This document shows, one piece after another, positions 20,101 through 29,604 of a stretch of DNA of 64,000 nucleotides (positions are counted from its first letter, which is position 1; each line of letters begins with the position of its first letter). Source of the stretch: Nannochloropsis salina CCMP1776 (taxonomy: Eukaryota; Sar; Eustigmatophyceae; Eustigmatales; Monodopsidaceae). The notes below the pieces were generated by a model. That model saw only the letters and a list, made by a program, of their open reading frames with translations, ran no database searches and was not told the origin of the DNA. Both the position numbers and the translations under genes were made by a program. The DNA is taken from assembly GCA_004565275.1 (NCBI GenBank), contig SDOX01000122.1, forward strand, positions 570,642 to 634,641, given 5' to 3'.

Positions 20101-20212
20101 AAAAAGTATGCCATCGATTCCTGAAAGCTTGTCTTTAGAAATAGAAGGCGTTCCGAGAAAGACTATATCTTCGACAGATTTAAAGTCAGAGGATCTGACT
20201 CAAAAACAGTAG
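17147..20212 (+). CDS. PNP1: Polyribonucleotide nucleotidyltransferase (PNPase), organellar
   Basis: Phosphorolytic 3'-5' exoribonuclease and RNA-tailing enzyme of organelles. The single exon encodes 1021 aa. It has a first RNase PH core (YREKAHAFGRINRS, ILASRVVDRVIRPLFP), a helical middle, a second RNase PH core (DGRKFMELRRIS, HGSSIFTRGDTQVLCAVTLG, TSEVTASNGSSSMASACA, DILGTEDHFGDMDFKVAGT with the catalytic Asp pair), KH (about 698-760) and S1 (about 763-835, GLLHMSEIS). The N-terminus is mitochondrion-like: starting at ATG 17174 gives MLRIGCVTGRKWVREACGLA. Two oddities stand out. An acidic insert of about 60 residues (561-620) sits just before DILGTED. A basic then Ser/Glu-rich tail of about 180 residues follows S1. 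The KH GxxG loop looks degenerate. Confidence 0.95.
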   Translation: MSTTEGYERMLRIGCVTGRKWVREACGLALPRTRRPSVPPGRLKPPFSVSEASDEASVRSFSSSVKRTRKKSPGQVRLKNEPLCRVAAVVDYGNPMQNLVLGTGVLATQCDGAAVGRQGGCLVLGTAVCDRQAPAGAGDDFLPLVVEYREKAHAFGRINRSVNRREGAQSDQEILASRVVDRVIRPLFPEGFIYDTQVVTTVESSDRQNDLTVLSVNTASAALAVSNIPWNGPVGCVRVGMTPSGKLLVNPTEDEMQESDLNLLYAGNEQRTLMIEAGGSQVPELEMIRALKFAHFHCGAIIKAQQQLAVQVGSPKRVVPPILPSSSMWDLAHAVGFQKAVDLFSGTKLTKSDRSRAEAVLHGEIRTAVKEAFPDCHDLAPAMCSDKILRHGLRDAAVNNHSRCDGRKFMELRRISSAADVMPSVHGSSIFTRGDTQVLCAVTLGSEDDAIKARYTDDDEVPGKKAFLHYDFPPYSVNETGKVFGSNRRMVGHGALAERAILPVLPSSDVFPYTIRITSEVTASNGSSSMASACAASLALMDAGVPVKAPVAGVSVGLLSQPGDESETLIETENSDDEELCTTSSQTREECNLEKEESVHAEDPDGRQRVSGGKRGKAQLLVDILGTEDHFGDMDFKVAGTLEGITAIQLDIKLAGGVPPEILFDAIHVAARARRQILGFMGKTITEPRARLKDSAPGMEVVKYSFDQHKDIFTLENRRLVEDEYNVRLSFPERGKVTVFGRDPKKVLEAHRHVQELVADIQEGEVYMATVVEVKDFGAVLEVLRGKEGLLHMSEISHHKGSRSTAEMLAVGQQVKVQCATVDRTRGLIKLSRKALLDPGEPDDLHPDLSAAGVLPKVPVPPGTYFTHMDMRKARMRREAAVSEDKESSGLKKDVKKNGDVTKKRSPRKPIKDDDKRSSLLVLDGESLPRKTSINASSENQGKTRQKRAVRSRSSRKKDVNVINAPEEGGSPVNAEGNGTSENMSKSMPSIPESLSLEIEGVPRKTISSTDLKSEDLTQKQ

Positions 20213-20801
20213 TGCTACAATTTTGAACTTTATTTGTTGAATCGTCGCACATTAAGTGAAAGAATAATAGAAAAACAGTATGCAGTAACTCTAAGGCACG
20301 AATAACAGATCTGCCCACACTTTGTCGTGGAGGAAAGGCATAACCTCCCGGCCTCCAGATGATAGTTTTTAGTATGTTTTTCCACGTCCTGAGAACGGAA
20401 GCTAGCCCCAAAATATCATGTTGGAGTCTCTTCTTCCTTACTGGCTGATTTAGATATAGCAAGACTGGCTTACCTTGCGGCAGGGCGCGTTGCCAACAAG
20501 CACGGTGCACCCTGGCGAGACTTGAAAATTCGAATGCGGCCTTTTCCCGGGCTAATCCCGGTTCCCGCCTTCCCAGCCCCTGTTCTTGACCGATTCCCGC
20601 CCAATTCCTGCCCTCAGAGGCAAGCCCGAGTCATGTTTCCCTTGCGCAAACGACGACCACAAATGCGACAAGATGCTCTCAGCTAACAATATTCAAGCTA
20701 TCATGCGTGCTCGGGTGAGCAGTAGGCTGGCATCTCACCCCCCCAGCTCGTTCCCTCTTACATTTTCTACCTGCAGCGAAGTGGAGGCTCTGTGAAGACG
20801 A
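20213..20801. other. Intergenic PNPase / ASF1
   Basis: About 590 bp holding the PNPase 3' end and the ASF1 promoter. No other gene is visible. Confidence 0.5.
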
Positions 20802-21760
20802 ATGGCGCTTGTTAACTTGACAAACATCGTGGTGCTGGATAACCCGACCAGTTTCACGAATCCCTTCACATTTGAAGTTACATTCGAGTGCGTGCAAGAG
20901 CTGGAGGATGGTAAGAAGTGCTTATACGTTCATCGATTATTGCCGGCTACTGTTTCACGCCGATTTATCTAGTCCTCTTGTCTACTTTGGCTGAATTGCC
21001 GGGTACTTTGCGCACCGAGACCTCTTCTTGTCAACTTTGGTACCGCGATACGTTCTCGAACAGTATTCGCTCGCTCTTTGTACGTCACGTTGTTTTTGAT
21101 ATGCATCCTCCATCTTCCTTCGTTACCGTAGATTTGGAGTGGAAGGTACTGTACGTATCGTCGGCCGAAAATGCCGACCAGGACCAAGTCTTGGAAGAAG
21201 TGATGGTGGGACCTGTACCTGTAGGGGTGAACAAGTTCGTGTTGCAGTCGGCAGCCCCGGACGTGTCCCAGATCCCCGAGGAGGACATCATTGGCGTCAC
21301 AGTCATCCTCATCACCTGCACCTACCGCGAGCAGGAGTTCGTGCGCGTAGGATACTATGTAAACAATGAGTACGCCGAGCCATTTGATCCTGATCATCCA
21401 CCCCGGCCCGTAGATCTTCTCAAGCTCGTGCGGAATATCTTGGCGGACAAGCCCCGCGTCACGCGGTTCCCAATCGATTGGGGCATGGGCATGGGCGTCG
21501 AGGGCGGTCAACAACAGCAGGTGACCGAGGAAGAGGCAGCTGCAGAAGGTGTGGTAGATTTCGATGCTCTTGATCAGCAACAGGATGGCGAAGAGGAGGA
21601 GGAGGAGGAGGAGGAGGAGGAGGGGGAAGCAGAGGACGATCGTGAGTTGGAGGGAGGAGAGGAAAGCGAGGAAGGGAGTGTGGTGCAGGGTGATGATGCC
21701 ATGGCAATGGAGCTGTCGTCACCTGTACCGAGAGCACAAATGCGCGAAGGAACAGTATGA
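20802..21760 (+). CDS. ASF1: Histone chaperone ASF1
   Basis: Binds H3-H4 dimers and hands them to CAF-1/HIRA during nucleosome assembly. Exon 1 is 20802..20910 (MALVNLTNIVVLDNPTSFTN...), donor GGATG|GTAAGA. The 221 bp intron ends CCGTAG at 21131, and exon 2 is 21132..21760. The junction rebuilds an Asp codon and gives 245 aa. The core follows ASF1 throughout: FEVTFECVQELEDDLEWKV, DQVLEEVMVGPVPVGVNKFV, GVTVILITCTYREQEFVRVG, YYVNNEY and RNILADKPRVTRFPIDW. The C-terminal tail is acidic, with a poly-Glu run encoded by a GAG/GAA repeat near 21588-21630, as in yeast Asf1. Without the first exon the protein would lack strand 1, so the spliced model is preferred. Confidence 0.95.
21588..21640 (+). 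repeat. (GAG)n trinucleotide repeat coding poly-Glu
   Basis: An imperfect run of about 12 GAG/GAA codons in the ASF1 acidic tail. Such runs vary in length between strains. Confidence 0.85.
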
Positions 21761-22165
21761 CGAGGCCTCAGTGAGCGGAGAGCTCTCGTCTGCGGGGCGT
21801 CCGAGATGGGCGATGTGTCGAGTCGGAGGGACAGGATATGCGGATAGATGTACAGGCAAGTAATGCTCGACTCAGGGAGCCGGAAGAAAGCAATGACATG
21901 GAAAAAAAATAGGCGAGCATGCATGAAATCAAGACGCGGGCGACACAGTGGGCGCAAAAGCAACGACAAGAAGTATGAGTCGAAAGCGAAATCTAGTCCC
22001 CTGCCTGCCCGTTGGGCCGTCGACCTCTCTGATTTCCTTTCTTCCACCCGCTCGTCTCTCTATTTTCACATGTGTGTGCGATTTGTCCTCCAGTACAAGG
22101 AAAATATGGATGCGCGCGTTCCCCTGTCCTTTTCTGCTAATGTGCCAAGACTCGTCGTCTCCCCA
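21761..22165. other. Convergent intergenic ASF1 / TPR-AHA1N
   Basis: About 400 bp between two stop codons. Only 3' UTR sequence is expected, and no gene is seen. Confidence 0.5.
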
Positions 22166-23681
22166 CTAGAAGGCCTGGAAGTCAGCCATAAAGAGCCGCA
22201 GCTTCTCTCGCACCACTCCTTGCAACCCGGTTCTTGAAGACTTCACAAATTCGTCGATTAGTGAGCGCGCCTCTGGCGGTGTGAGTTGATCCACCTCCAA
22301 GAGGGTGTCGTACTCGTCGTCGTTGTCTGGAGTTACATCCGGATACCTGAGTGTCCCCTTGGCCTTTGCACCGCCCGCAAGTCCGGCCTCCCACTCCAAC
22401 GTGAAGAGGAAATCGTATAGGTACTTCTTCTTGCCCCTTACAAAGGTCACGGCCGCATCCCCCTCCAAGCCCGTTACCTTCTTAACTTCAATTACAGCGC
22501 CTTCCTCGAGGCCTGCGCCGAAGTGTCTGGCTGGGATAGGAAATCTGCACTCTCCGAGCAGCTCCTGTAGACGACCCTTCGCCCAGTCCGTCATGTTCCG
22601 CTCTTCGAAAGTGCCAGCATAGTTCCATGCCGAGCCCGTTGTCCCCTCCGTTCCTCGATTCCCAGTGCCAACGGGCGCCTCTATCTTTTTGGGCGCGATG
22701 TCACCTATCAGGCGCTTCGCATCCTCGGAGAGCACGTTGTTGAAGTACGTGGTCTTGCGCCCGTCCTCCAGAACCTTGTAGCCCCGCATGTTCTCGGACC
22801 TTGAGTTTCTCTCATCCTTCTGGTCCTCGTCCCCGTCCACCATCCTTTCTCCCGCGGACTTGCTAGCTGCCTTTTTGGAGGGCGGAGGGGCAGAGACCGG
22901 AGACATGCTATTCGAAGGCCCCTTGCTTTTCGTGGAATCAGAAATAGACTGGCCGGGCTTTTGGGATGACTCGTCAGCGGAGAGACTTTGTACGGCCCTG
23001 GCCTTGGCAGCAGCCTCCTTGGCTGCGGATGCGCACTCTCTGAAGGTTTTGTTGCTTGGGTCCAGTTCAATACCTCTTTCAAAAGCCTGAAAGGCCGCCT
23101 CAAACTCTTTTCGGACATTGTGGGCCTGTCCTTTCCGGTAGTATGCTTTACTGTACTCTGCGTCCAGCTCGATAGCCTTAGTAGCGTCTGCCAGTGCAGA
23201 GTCCGCAAGATTGAGCCCGAGGCGAACAGCGGCACGGTTGGCGTATAGAACCGCATCGGGCTTGACTTTGATGGCCTTGTCGTACAGAATTTCAGCTTCA
23301 GGAAAATTACCCGAAGCAAAAATACTCCTGTGTAAAAAAGACACGTGATAATTTTGATTTGTGCATCGACTCATTAAGTCTTCTAAAAGCTCGGAGTCTG
23401 TGGCTTTGTCAGTCACTGAAAGCGGGCAAAGGGAAAGATCCCATCAACGCTACTTGCATCGTGCACTGTTAATACACAGATCACGATATTGTCATCGCAC
23501 ACTCCTTCGCGTGTCAGGCTGCGCATACTTCAGACCCTTTCATTTACTGTCTTCCTTCCCATTCTCACCTTGCCCTATTTTTTATTTCCTCTACCAGCGC
23601 TGCTTTCTTTTCATCCGTTTCCGGCTCAGCAGTCAATACATCGGAGTGTCGTCCACCGAGAATTGGATGATTTTCAATCAT
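22166..23681 (-). CDS. TPR + AHA1 N-domain Hsp90 cochaperone
   Basis: Two exons: 23681..23569 and 23327..22166, donor GGCAAG|GTGAGA, intron 241 bp ending TTACACAG. This yields 424 aa. Exon 1 supplies the first TPR helix (KKAALVEEIKNRA), which joins SIFASGNFPEAE. Three TPRs (about 25-135) follow; clamp residues for an EEVD tail are mostly present (Lys in EIK, Asn in YANRAA, Lys and Arg in SKAYYRK), but the position of the second clamp Asn is Arg. After a low-complexity linker comes a conserved-looking GYKVLEDGRKTTYFNN...LIGDIAPKK. Then an AHA1 N-terminal domain (about 268-410): GSAWNYAGTFEERNMTDWAK, VEVKKV-like strand, GKKKYLYDFLFTLEWE, KGTLRYPDV. AHA1N stimulates the Hsp90 ATPase, and TPR clamps dock on Hsp70/Hsp90 tails. 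Confidence 0.88.
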
Positions 23682-24002
23682 TGTAACAAGCTTTTTGAAT
23701 CACAAGGCGTAGCCCCGGGCAAGGGAGCCAAGGTGATGAGATGGCAGCTGTGGGGTATATTCGAAAGAGACTCCGAGTTATACAAAAAAATGCTTTTCTT
23801 GACGTTTTGACGAAGAAAATTTACACAGTTTTGCCTTTGGAGTGTGGATTGAACGTGCCAAACGAAAGCAACCTCGTACAATTTTGGTGCGCGCGGTCGT
23901 GGAACAAGGGCGCATTCGAGAACGTGTGGAAGCGAAAGTCAGGCCGCGCAGGCGTCGTCGCCGTACACTGCCGGCGAGCCGGGCGGAAGACACTTCTTTA
24001 TA
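23682..24002. other. Intergenic TPR-AHA1N / syntaxin-18
   Basis: About 320 bp with the promoter of the TPR-AHA1N gene and the 3' end of syntaxin-18. Nothing else is visible. Confidence 0.5.
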
Positions 24003-25682
24003 TCAGGGCATTACTTGATCGATCACAAGGAGGGCAATGCATAGCATGAGCACAAAACTAAACATGGTCTGGCTGGCTTTACTGTTTCGCTCGAGCGTCG
24101 CCAAGAGCTCTTTGTTGGCGTGACCTAAATTCTCGTGCGTGCCTCGAGCCGCCTCATGAACCTCTTCTACTTGGCCCTGTTGCTCTAACAGCTCTCCGGT
24201 AAAGAGTCCCAGAAGTTGCGACAGCTCCTCCATTTTCCCTTCCATGATCCTGAGAAGTTACGGAATATTGTATGGACAGGGTGGGAGGTTATTGAGATGC
24301 GAGAGTGCACGGAATGCATGGAATATACGCAACATTTCAACAAATTTCTCACTACTCATCCACTTAATCATAGTGTATTAAATTACTTATGAATCTCCTG
24401 CGAGCTGCTTTGTCAATTTGATGATGCGCGACGGTTCTTCAATGACTTTGATGCACCAAAACTTACTTTACGTCGTGTAACTCGTTGTTAAGCCGCACTG
24501 TGAGTACTCGATTCTCGTGCTCAAGCATAGCTTGCCTCTGTACTTGCTCCCCGACGTCTCGTCCTGCTTCACGCGCTGCCAACCGGCGTCTAAAAGCCTC
24601 ATCTTCATCGCTCTCAAGCTTGTGAATGTGAAGGGTGAAAATACAGTCATATAAGCTTCCAGAGCTCTACACAGGGTTTTTATCTCCCAGAAATGGAGAG
24701 ACTGAAAACCTGATGAACAAAAGCAATTTTAAAATCGCACGAATGCGGAACCAACCTTGTTAGGAGCCATGATCGGCCGCCCTTTTGCTTTGTGTGAGCC
24801 GCCTGCCTTGGCGAAGGAACTCCAAGATGGTGTAGTGAGCGTCCTGTCAATTGCGAGCAGGTACAGAAGCATCTTAGATAAAGTTGAAATCTTAGAAGAA
24901 CTACCTCGCACGTTTCTAACCTTGTCGTTGAGCCTGGACGACAAGCTTGCCCTGCATCAGCGCCGGAACTTGACGGCACGAGCCCATTCAAGTGCCGTCG
25001 TCGGGCCTGAAGGTTTTGTAACGTGTTACCTAGATCTTGCAACCTCTGCAATTGATTTTGAGATCAGTAACCAGGTGCAGCACCGCTGTACATGTCAGAG
25101 TAAGAACCCACCTCTGCAAGGTAGGCCACCACCTTCCCGTGATGGGCCAGTCGAGATCCTTCACCTCCCACAAGGTCGGCGTTTCCTCCTCCAGCTTCGA
25201 GGGAACTCGCTTCTGTAGAAGATGAGACATGTGAGCTCGAATCAAAGCCCCTCTCGATTACCAGATGTCTTTTTAAATAGCTCCTTACCAGCGAGCGCGC
25301 AACGAAGTATTTCAATTTGTGAGCCACATTTGATGATGAATGAGGCCATGACCTGATCTATTTGGTCACGTTGTAGGTCCGTCATGTTTGCAGCCCTCGA
25401 CGGCACATATCGATACGGATCTACGTAGCGGCCCCGATTTTTATTTAATATTTCTTCCTTGGTCCGAATGCTGTCCAGAACCTCACGAGCCTGTTGCGTA
25501 AAAGGGTCTGTTATGATCCCATGAGTGGCGTCGGCCGACTTATTTGGAAAAGTCGAAGTCGAGGCAGTCGCAAAAGCTGTGCGGGACTTTACACAGGTCG
25601 AGGACGTGAAGCCAGGAGAGGCCGCCTTTGTTGTCCATCTAGCACTCGCCACTGCCGCCAACCATGCGTCTGTCACGTCCAT
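24003..25682 (-). CDS. STX18: Syntaxin-18/Ufe1-type Qa-SNARE, five exons
   Basis: ER-resident Qa-SNARE for Golgi-to-ER vesicle fusion. No single frame covers it. I propose exons 25682..25289, 25212..25112, 25045..24921, 24664..24467 and 24249..24003, all GT-AG and together in phase (354 aa; human has 335). Exon 1 holds the syntaxin-18 N-domain: REVLDSIRTKEEILNKNRGR, YVDPYRY and MTDLQRDQIDQVMASF. Exons 2 and 3 continue the helical bundle (AHHGKVVAYLAE, RLQDLGNTLQNLQARRRHLN). Exon 4 is acidic then coiled coil (LEHENRVLTVRLNNELHDVK). Exon 5 is the SNARE motif (MEELSQLLGLFTGELLEQQG...THENLGHANKELL) plus a C-terminal TM anchor (FSFVLMLCIALLVI). The exon 3/4 junction is the least certain (an acceptor at 24666 or a different donor is possible). 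Introns 1 and 2 are short (76 and 66 bp). Confidence 0.85.
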
Positions 25683-27622
25683 GCTCGAATCCTGTCAAGT
25701 CTTCGTGTTACAGGGCAAAGAGATTCAGAAATGAGCGATATTGAGCCCTTCTACCTGGCTTCTCGCAGACTTTCAAGTTCACGCTGTGGCACCTCCGCCT
25801 TGGGCCGCGGGCTTGGCGATTTCTCTCCTCTTCCGCTCTACGCTCCCTGCAGCGCCAGGGATCTTGCGAAGAACAGGAGATGAGACCGATTTTCTCAACC
25901 TTCCGTGTAAAGGAAGAAACATCTAAGATCCTGGTCAAATCTTATTGTCAAGAGCTAACTTGTGTCACAAGCTCTCGCGACGCCTTTGCTCCTTAAAGGC
26001 GGTCAGGCCCTGGGGAGGTTCTTGCGGAGTATGCCGTCCTCTGTCCTGGCGTTTTCTTTGCCAACATACATGACCATGAACAACGCATCTAAAATCATCG
26101 CTAGATCCATTGTATGCGGAGGCTTCTACGGACCTTGCTTGATATCATACCGCGATGTCGATTCTCTACTATATCCGGCGCGGCTATCCCCGATGGTTGC
26201 CGAGGCTTTTACGATCGTCTGCTAAAGATACATGAGCGCGTCGAAGCTGCACAAAATGAAGCTCTTCCATCAACAAGATCAACATCACATTATCGCATGC
26301 TTACGACTACTCTTGTCACAACTGGCTAGGAGGTGGGCGTCCTAGTTTGTGACCATCCTCGCAGGCCTCTTGAGATGGCAGGTGCTGTGGAGGCCACCTT
26401 GATGCCGGCAAGATTTTATTAAGGTGTATGTTGCTAGCATATTAATTGCGAATGAGATCGGCCTGTTAAGTCGCTGCGCTCTACATACCCTCATCCACGA
26501 TAATAGACCCGTTGTGTCCTTTACGTCCGCTTAGCCCAAAAAAATGTATCTCACTCTTACGGGTGCATGATCCATTATTTATAAATGAAGTCGTGTAATC
26601 ATGTCTCTTGTCTGCGATTTTACCTATAATGTGCTTTTACAGGTTTGTACAGCGAGAAGAACTGGTTACCTGTGCAACCATTAACCGAGGTCATGACCTA
26701 GACATAGGCTCCATCGCCAGGAGTTTGAAGAGGCCACGGGCTGTCAGCAGCCTTTCAACCCTAGATGTATTTATTGTTAGATCTAGAGCGATTCACACAC
26801 GCCACGTGGACGAGCATTGCTGGAAAGTTTGAAGTCTGTAATGGAGTATTTTGACCGTTTTGGATCACCTCCGAAGCCCGAGTGCTATGTATACCCCCCG
26901 CCCTTACAATGCTACGGGAAGGATACTTGCGTACCCTTCTACAGCAAATTTTGTCACCTTTTCTTATCGACGCTTCTAATGAAACGCTTGACCAACCGGT
27001 TCTTGCTCTTCGCACAAGGTCACTTCTTAAAACAAAAGTGCTTTGATGTGTCCTGGCCGCCGAGATAGACATGGTCCGGCTCGACGTGAAGATATGTTGG
27101 GACTGCTTCCGAGAATGCTAGAGTAGGGATATACTGCTCTATATCGCCACAACCTTATCCGCTATGAACACTGCTTAAAGATTTTCGAAAATTTCTACGT
27201 CCCCTCCTTGAATTAGCTGTCTATCTGAGTAACCTTGGCAACGAAATTTTCATGCGACCACCTGGTAAGGGATCACTTTTCAGACAATGATCGGGAAAAG
27301 AGGTTAGAGACATTTCGAAGGACGCAAGTTTTAATATCGAAAGAAAATCTTTGCAAGGCAATGTTTCATCCTTTGTTGGATGTTTCTATTCGACATTTAC
27401 CCATCAGTCGCAAGATGGTTTACTTCCCGTTCGCTCCCTTAATTTCGCAAATCTTTATCAGAATAACATCGTCAATCTAGAAGAAAGTGTACATAAAACA
27501 TGAAGTACTGCTAATACTACAGAAAATCGATGCTCAGGATCTTCACTCTTCGTCCAATGGTTTGTACAGGGGATCTAAGATATTTGTTGACCATCCCGCG
27601 TTGCTATCACCTTTTCTTGTAT
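25683..27622. other. 1.9 kb region without a supported gene
   Basis: Upstream of syntaxin-18 and downstream of the KA1/ARM orphan. Frames are short (60-130 codons), overlap on both strands, and give translations with no domain. I see no tandem repeat or terminal repeat. It may be decayed sequence or hold an unrecognised multi-exon gene. Confidence 0.4.
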
Positions 27623-29047
27623 TCAGCAAACCTGCATGTGCTCCAAGGCCCCACGGACATACTCTTGAAGGACGTGGTCTTCCTCTGCATCCCCAGAAAC
27701 ACATGATTCCAAAACCTGTCTTGCGGCTGCGGTGCGAGCAAAGGACTCTTTAGACAGGTGCCACAGGGCACGAGCGGCCTCTCGACGAACATGCGCATCC
27801 GAATGGGGGCCAAATTTAGACTGTAGTGCGTTAATTATTGTTTCGAGCACGTCCTCGAACCAAGCGCATACATCGCCCGCGCTGGGCGCCGGCTCCTCTC
27901 CGGTCTCCACATCCGGGTTATCATCCTCTGTGTCTGTGCTCACACCTCGCCGCAGGCAGGGCACACTCGATAATCCTTCTCCAGATTGCGGGAAGCAAGC
28001 TGCTGCGAGGTTGGCTAAACAAACTAGCGCGCTCAGGCGGGTGCTTTGAATCTCATGCCGTCCCAGAGCTGCCAATAGCTCGGCATGGCTTGGCTGACCC
28101 AGTAAATGCTCCGGTGCAAGCTGAGAAAGTGGAATCAAAACCTTGGCAAAATCTGTCAAAACGTCGTCTCTGCCTTGAGCAAGGCAGTTCTGCAGGTCTT
28201 GCATGAGCTTGCACTGCTGGGCCTCCTGGCGAGCGCGCTCAACCTTCGCGCTTGTCTCACCTTCCTCCTGGACCAGACAGGCAGACGCAGCCAAGGGCTT
28301 GGGCTTGAAAGGCCTTATGGTAATCGGTAATGCCTCAGAATTGCATTCACGAGCGAGCAGAGTAGAGCGCACCGCATCCACTACTTTGGCGCACACAATG
28401 CAGCAGCCCGAACGTCTCTGAAACTCTACCACCGTGCGACCATCCTCAGGAACAAAGTATGCCCGGCAAACAAAGCGTACATTATTTACACCGGTTCGAT
28501 ACTCGCAACTAAATTTAAATTTACCAGGTACAAATTTGAATACGACGGCTTTCTCCTTGAGTGCCACCTGAATATCAGAAAACAATTCAGGAGCAGGCTT
28601 ATTTGTGTAGTAGTGACACCTTTCGAGAGGGAACAGTGACGTTTCAAAAGGCAAATTTGGCGCAACAAGCTTTGCAGGAATCATATCGACCGCATCGTTA
28701 GACCGCAGTTTTGAGGATAGCAAGTCATCGGCCCGTTGATGCTGCTTCTGAGGCATGAAAGGGATGGTCAAAGGTGGCGTACACTCAACATGCTTGTCTC
28801 CGTCCCCGTCGTTCCCGCCAGTACCAACCCCGTCCCTGTACAAATAGGCACCCTGGTGACGATTGTAATGGCTTGGTAGGGTTTGTACCGGGGTCGGGCC
28901 ACTGGAGACCCCAATGGAGCGTGTGGCAGGGCCAAGTTCCTCGATGTCAAATTCAGCTTCTGGGTCGAGCACACCCCGACAGAGACTTTCGCTCTGCTCA
29001 AAGGAATTCGTGCCTAGAAATGCCGAGTTGTGATTCTTATCATTCAT
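27623..29047 (-). CDS. KA1-like + ARM/HEAT-like protein, unknown function
   Basis: A single-exon 474 aa protein. Residues about 1-130 are low complexity. A globular segment (about 150-235: LFSDIQVALKEKAVVFKF, KFSCEYRTGVNNVRFVCRAYF, VVEFQRRSGCCIVCAKVV) has the strand-strand-helix rhythm of a kinase-associated-1 (KA1)-like domain, but without a kinase. Residues 270-474 are helical and resemble ARM/HEAT repeats (HEIQSTRLSALVCLANLAAA, DAHVRREAARALWHLSKES, VLQEYVRGALEHM). KA1 domains often bind acidic phospholipids, and ARM repeats bind proteins, so an adaptor role is conceivable. The domain calls are by eye and tentative; the gene itself is well supported by length and composition. Confidence 0.65.
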   Translation of the reverse strand: MNDKNHNSAFLGTNSFEQSESLCRGVLDPEAEFDIEELGPATRSIGVSSGPTPVQTLPSHYNRHQGAYLYRDGVGTGGNDGDGDKHVECTPPLTIPFMPQKQHQRADDLLSSKLRSNDAVDMIPAKLVAPNLPFETSLFPLERCHYYTNKPAPELFSDIQVALKEKAVVFKFVPGKFKFSCEYRTGVNNVRFVCRAYFVPEDGRTVVEFQRRSGCCIVCAKVVDAVRSTLLARECNSEALPITIRPFKPKPLAASACLVQEEGETSAKVERARQEAQQCKLMQDLQNCLAQGRDDVLTDFAKVLIPLSQLAPEHLLGQPSHAELLAALGRHEIQSTRLSALVCLANLAAACFPQSGEGLSSVPCLRRGVSTDTEDDNPDVETGEEPAPSAGDVCAWFEDVLETIINALQSKFGPHSDAHVRREAARALWHLSKESFARTAAARQVLESCVSGDAEEDHVLQEYVRGALEHMQVC

Positions 29048-29604
29048 TTTTACGCTGTTTTGTTGTAATGTTTATGAGTAGGTTCGTAAATTTACTGATG
29101 AAACTGATCTCCCGGCTCATCCTCAGTGTGAGATTTCGTCGCCTACTGCCTTGGAAACGGCGTAATTAATGACCTCAACTCTATGAACAAATTTGTCATA
29201 CGCGAAGTTAACAACTTTTCAAGTAGAATTCAAATGATTCTCCGCACTCCATGGAAGCAGGAATACTCGGGTACCGTAAGTGACCAAACTGGCATCTGCC
29301 ACATTGTTTCTAGGAAGTTTCTTTGGGAAAGTTCCTGAGGTCGCCGAGGTGGGTGTATGGCATCACACCCACCAGAGGTGGGAACTTATTACGTGACACT
29401 GTCACAGAACCCCATTGCGGCATAGCAGAACTTCACATAGTCACCCTGAAAAATCATCTTCTTTAATCATGTAATTAAGCATCGGGTATCAATGGTCGCG
29501 TTCGGATCGATGCGGAGAAAAATCATTTTTATAAGCTTTTTCACGCACAGACTCCCAAGCATAAAATTCACTCACACACATTCACAAATAAAACCTTCCA
29601 ACAT
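29048..29604. other. Intergenic, no supported gene
   Basis: An AT-rich region of about 560 bp upstream of the KA1/ARM orphan; its promoter should lie at the left end. Confidence 0.5.
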
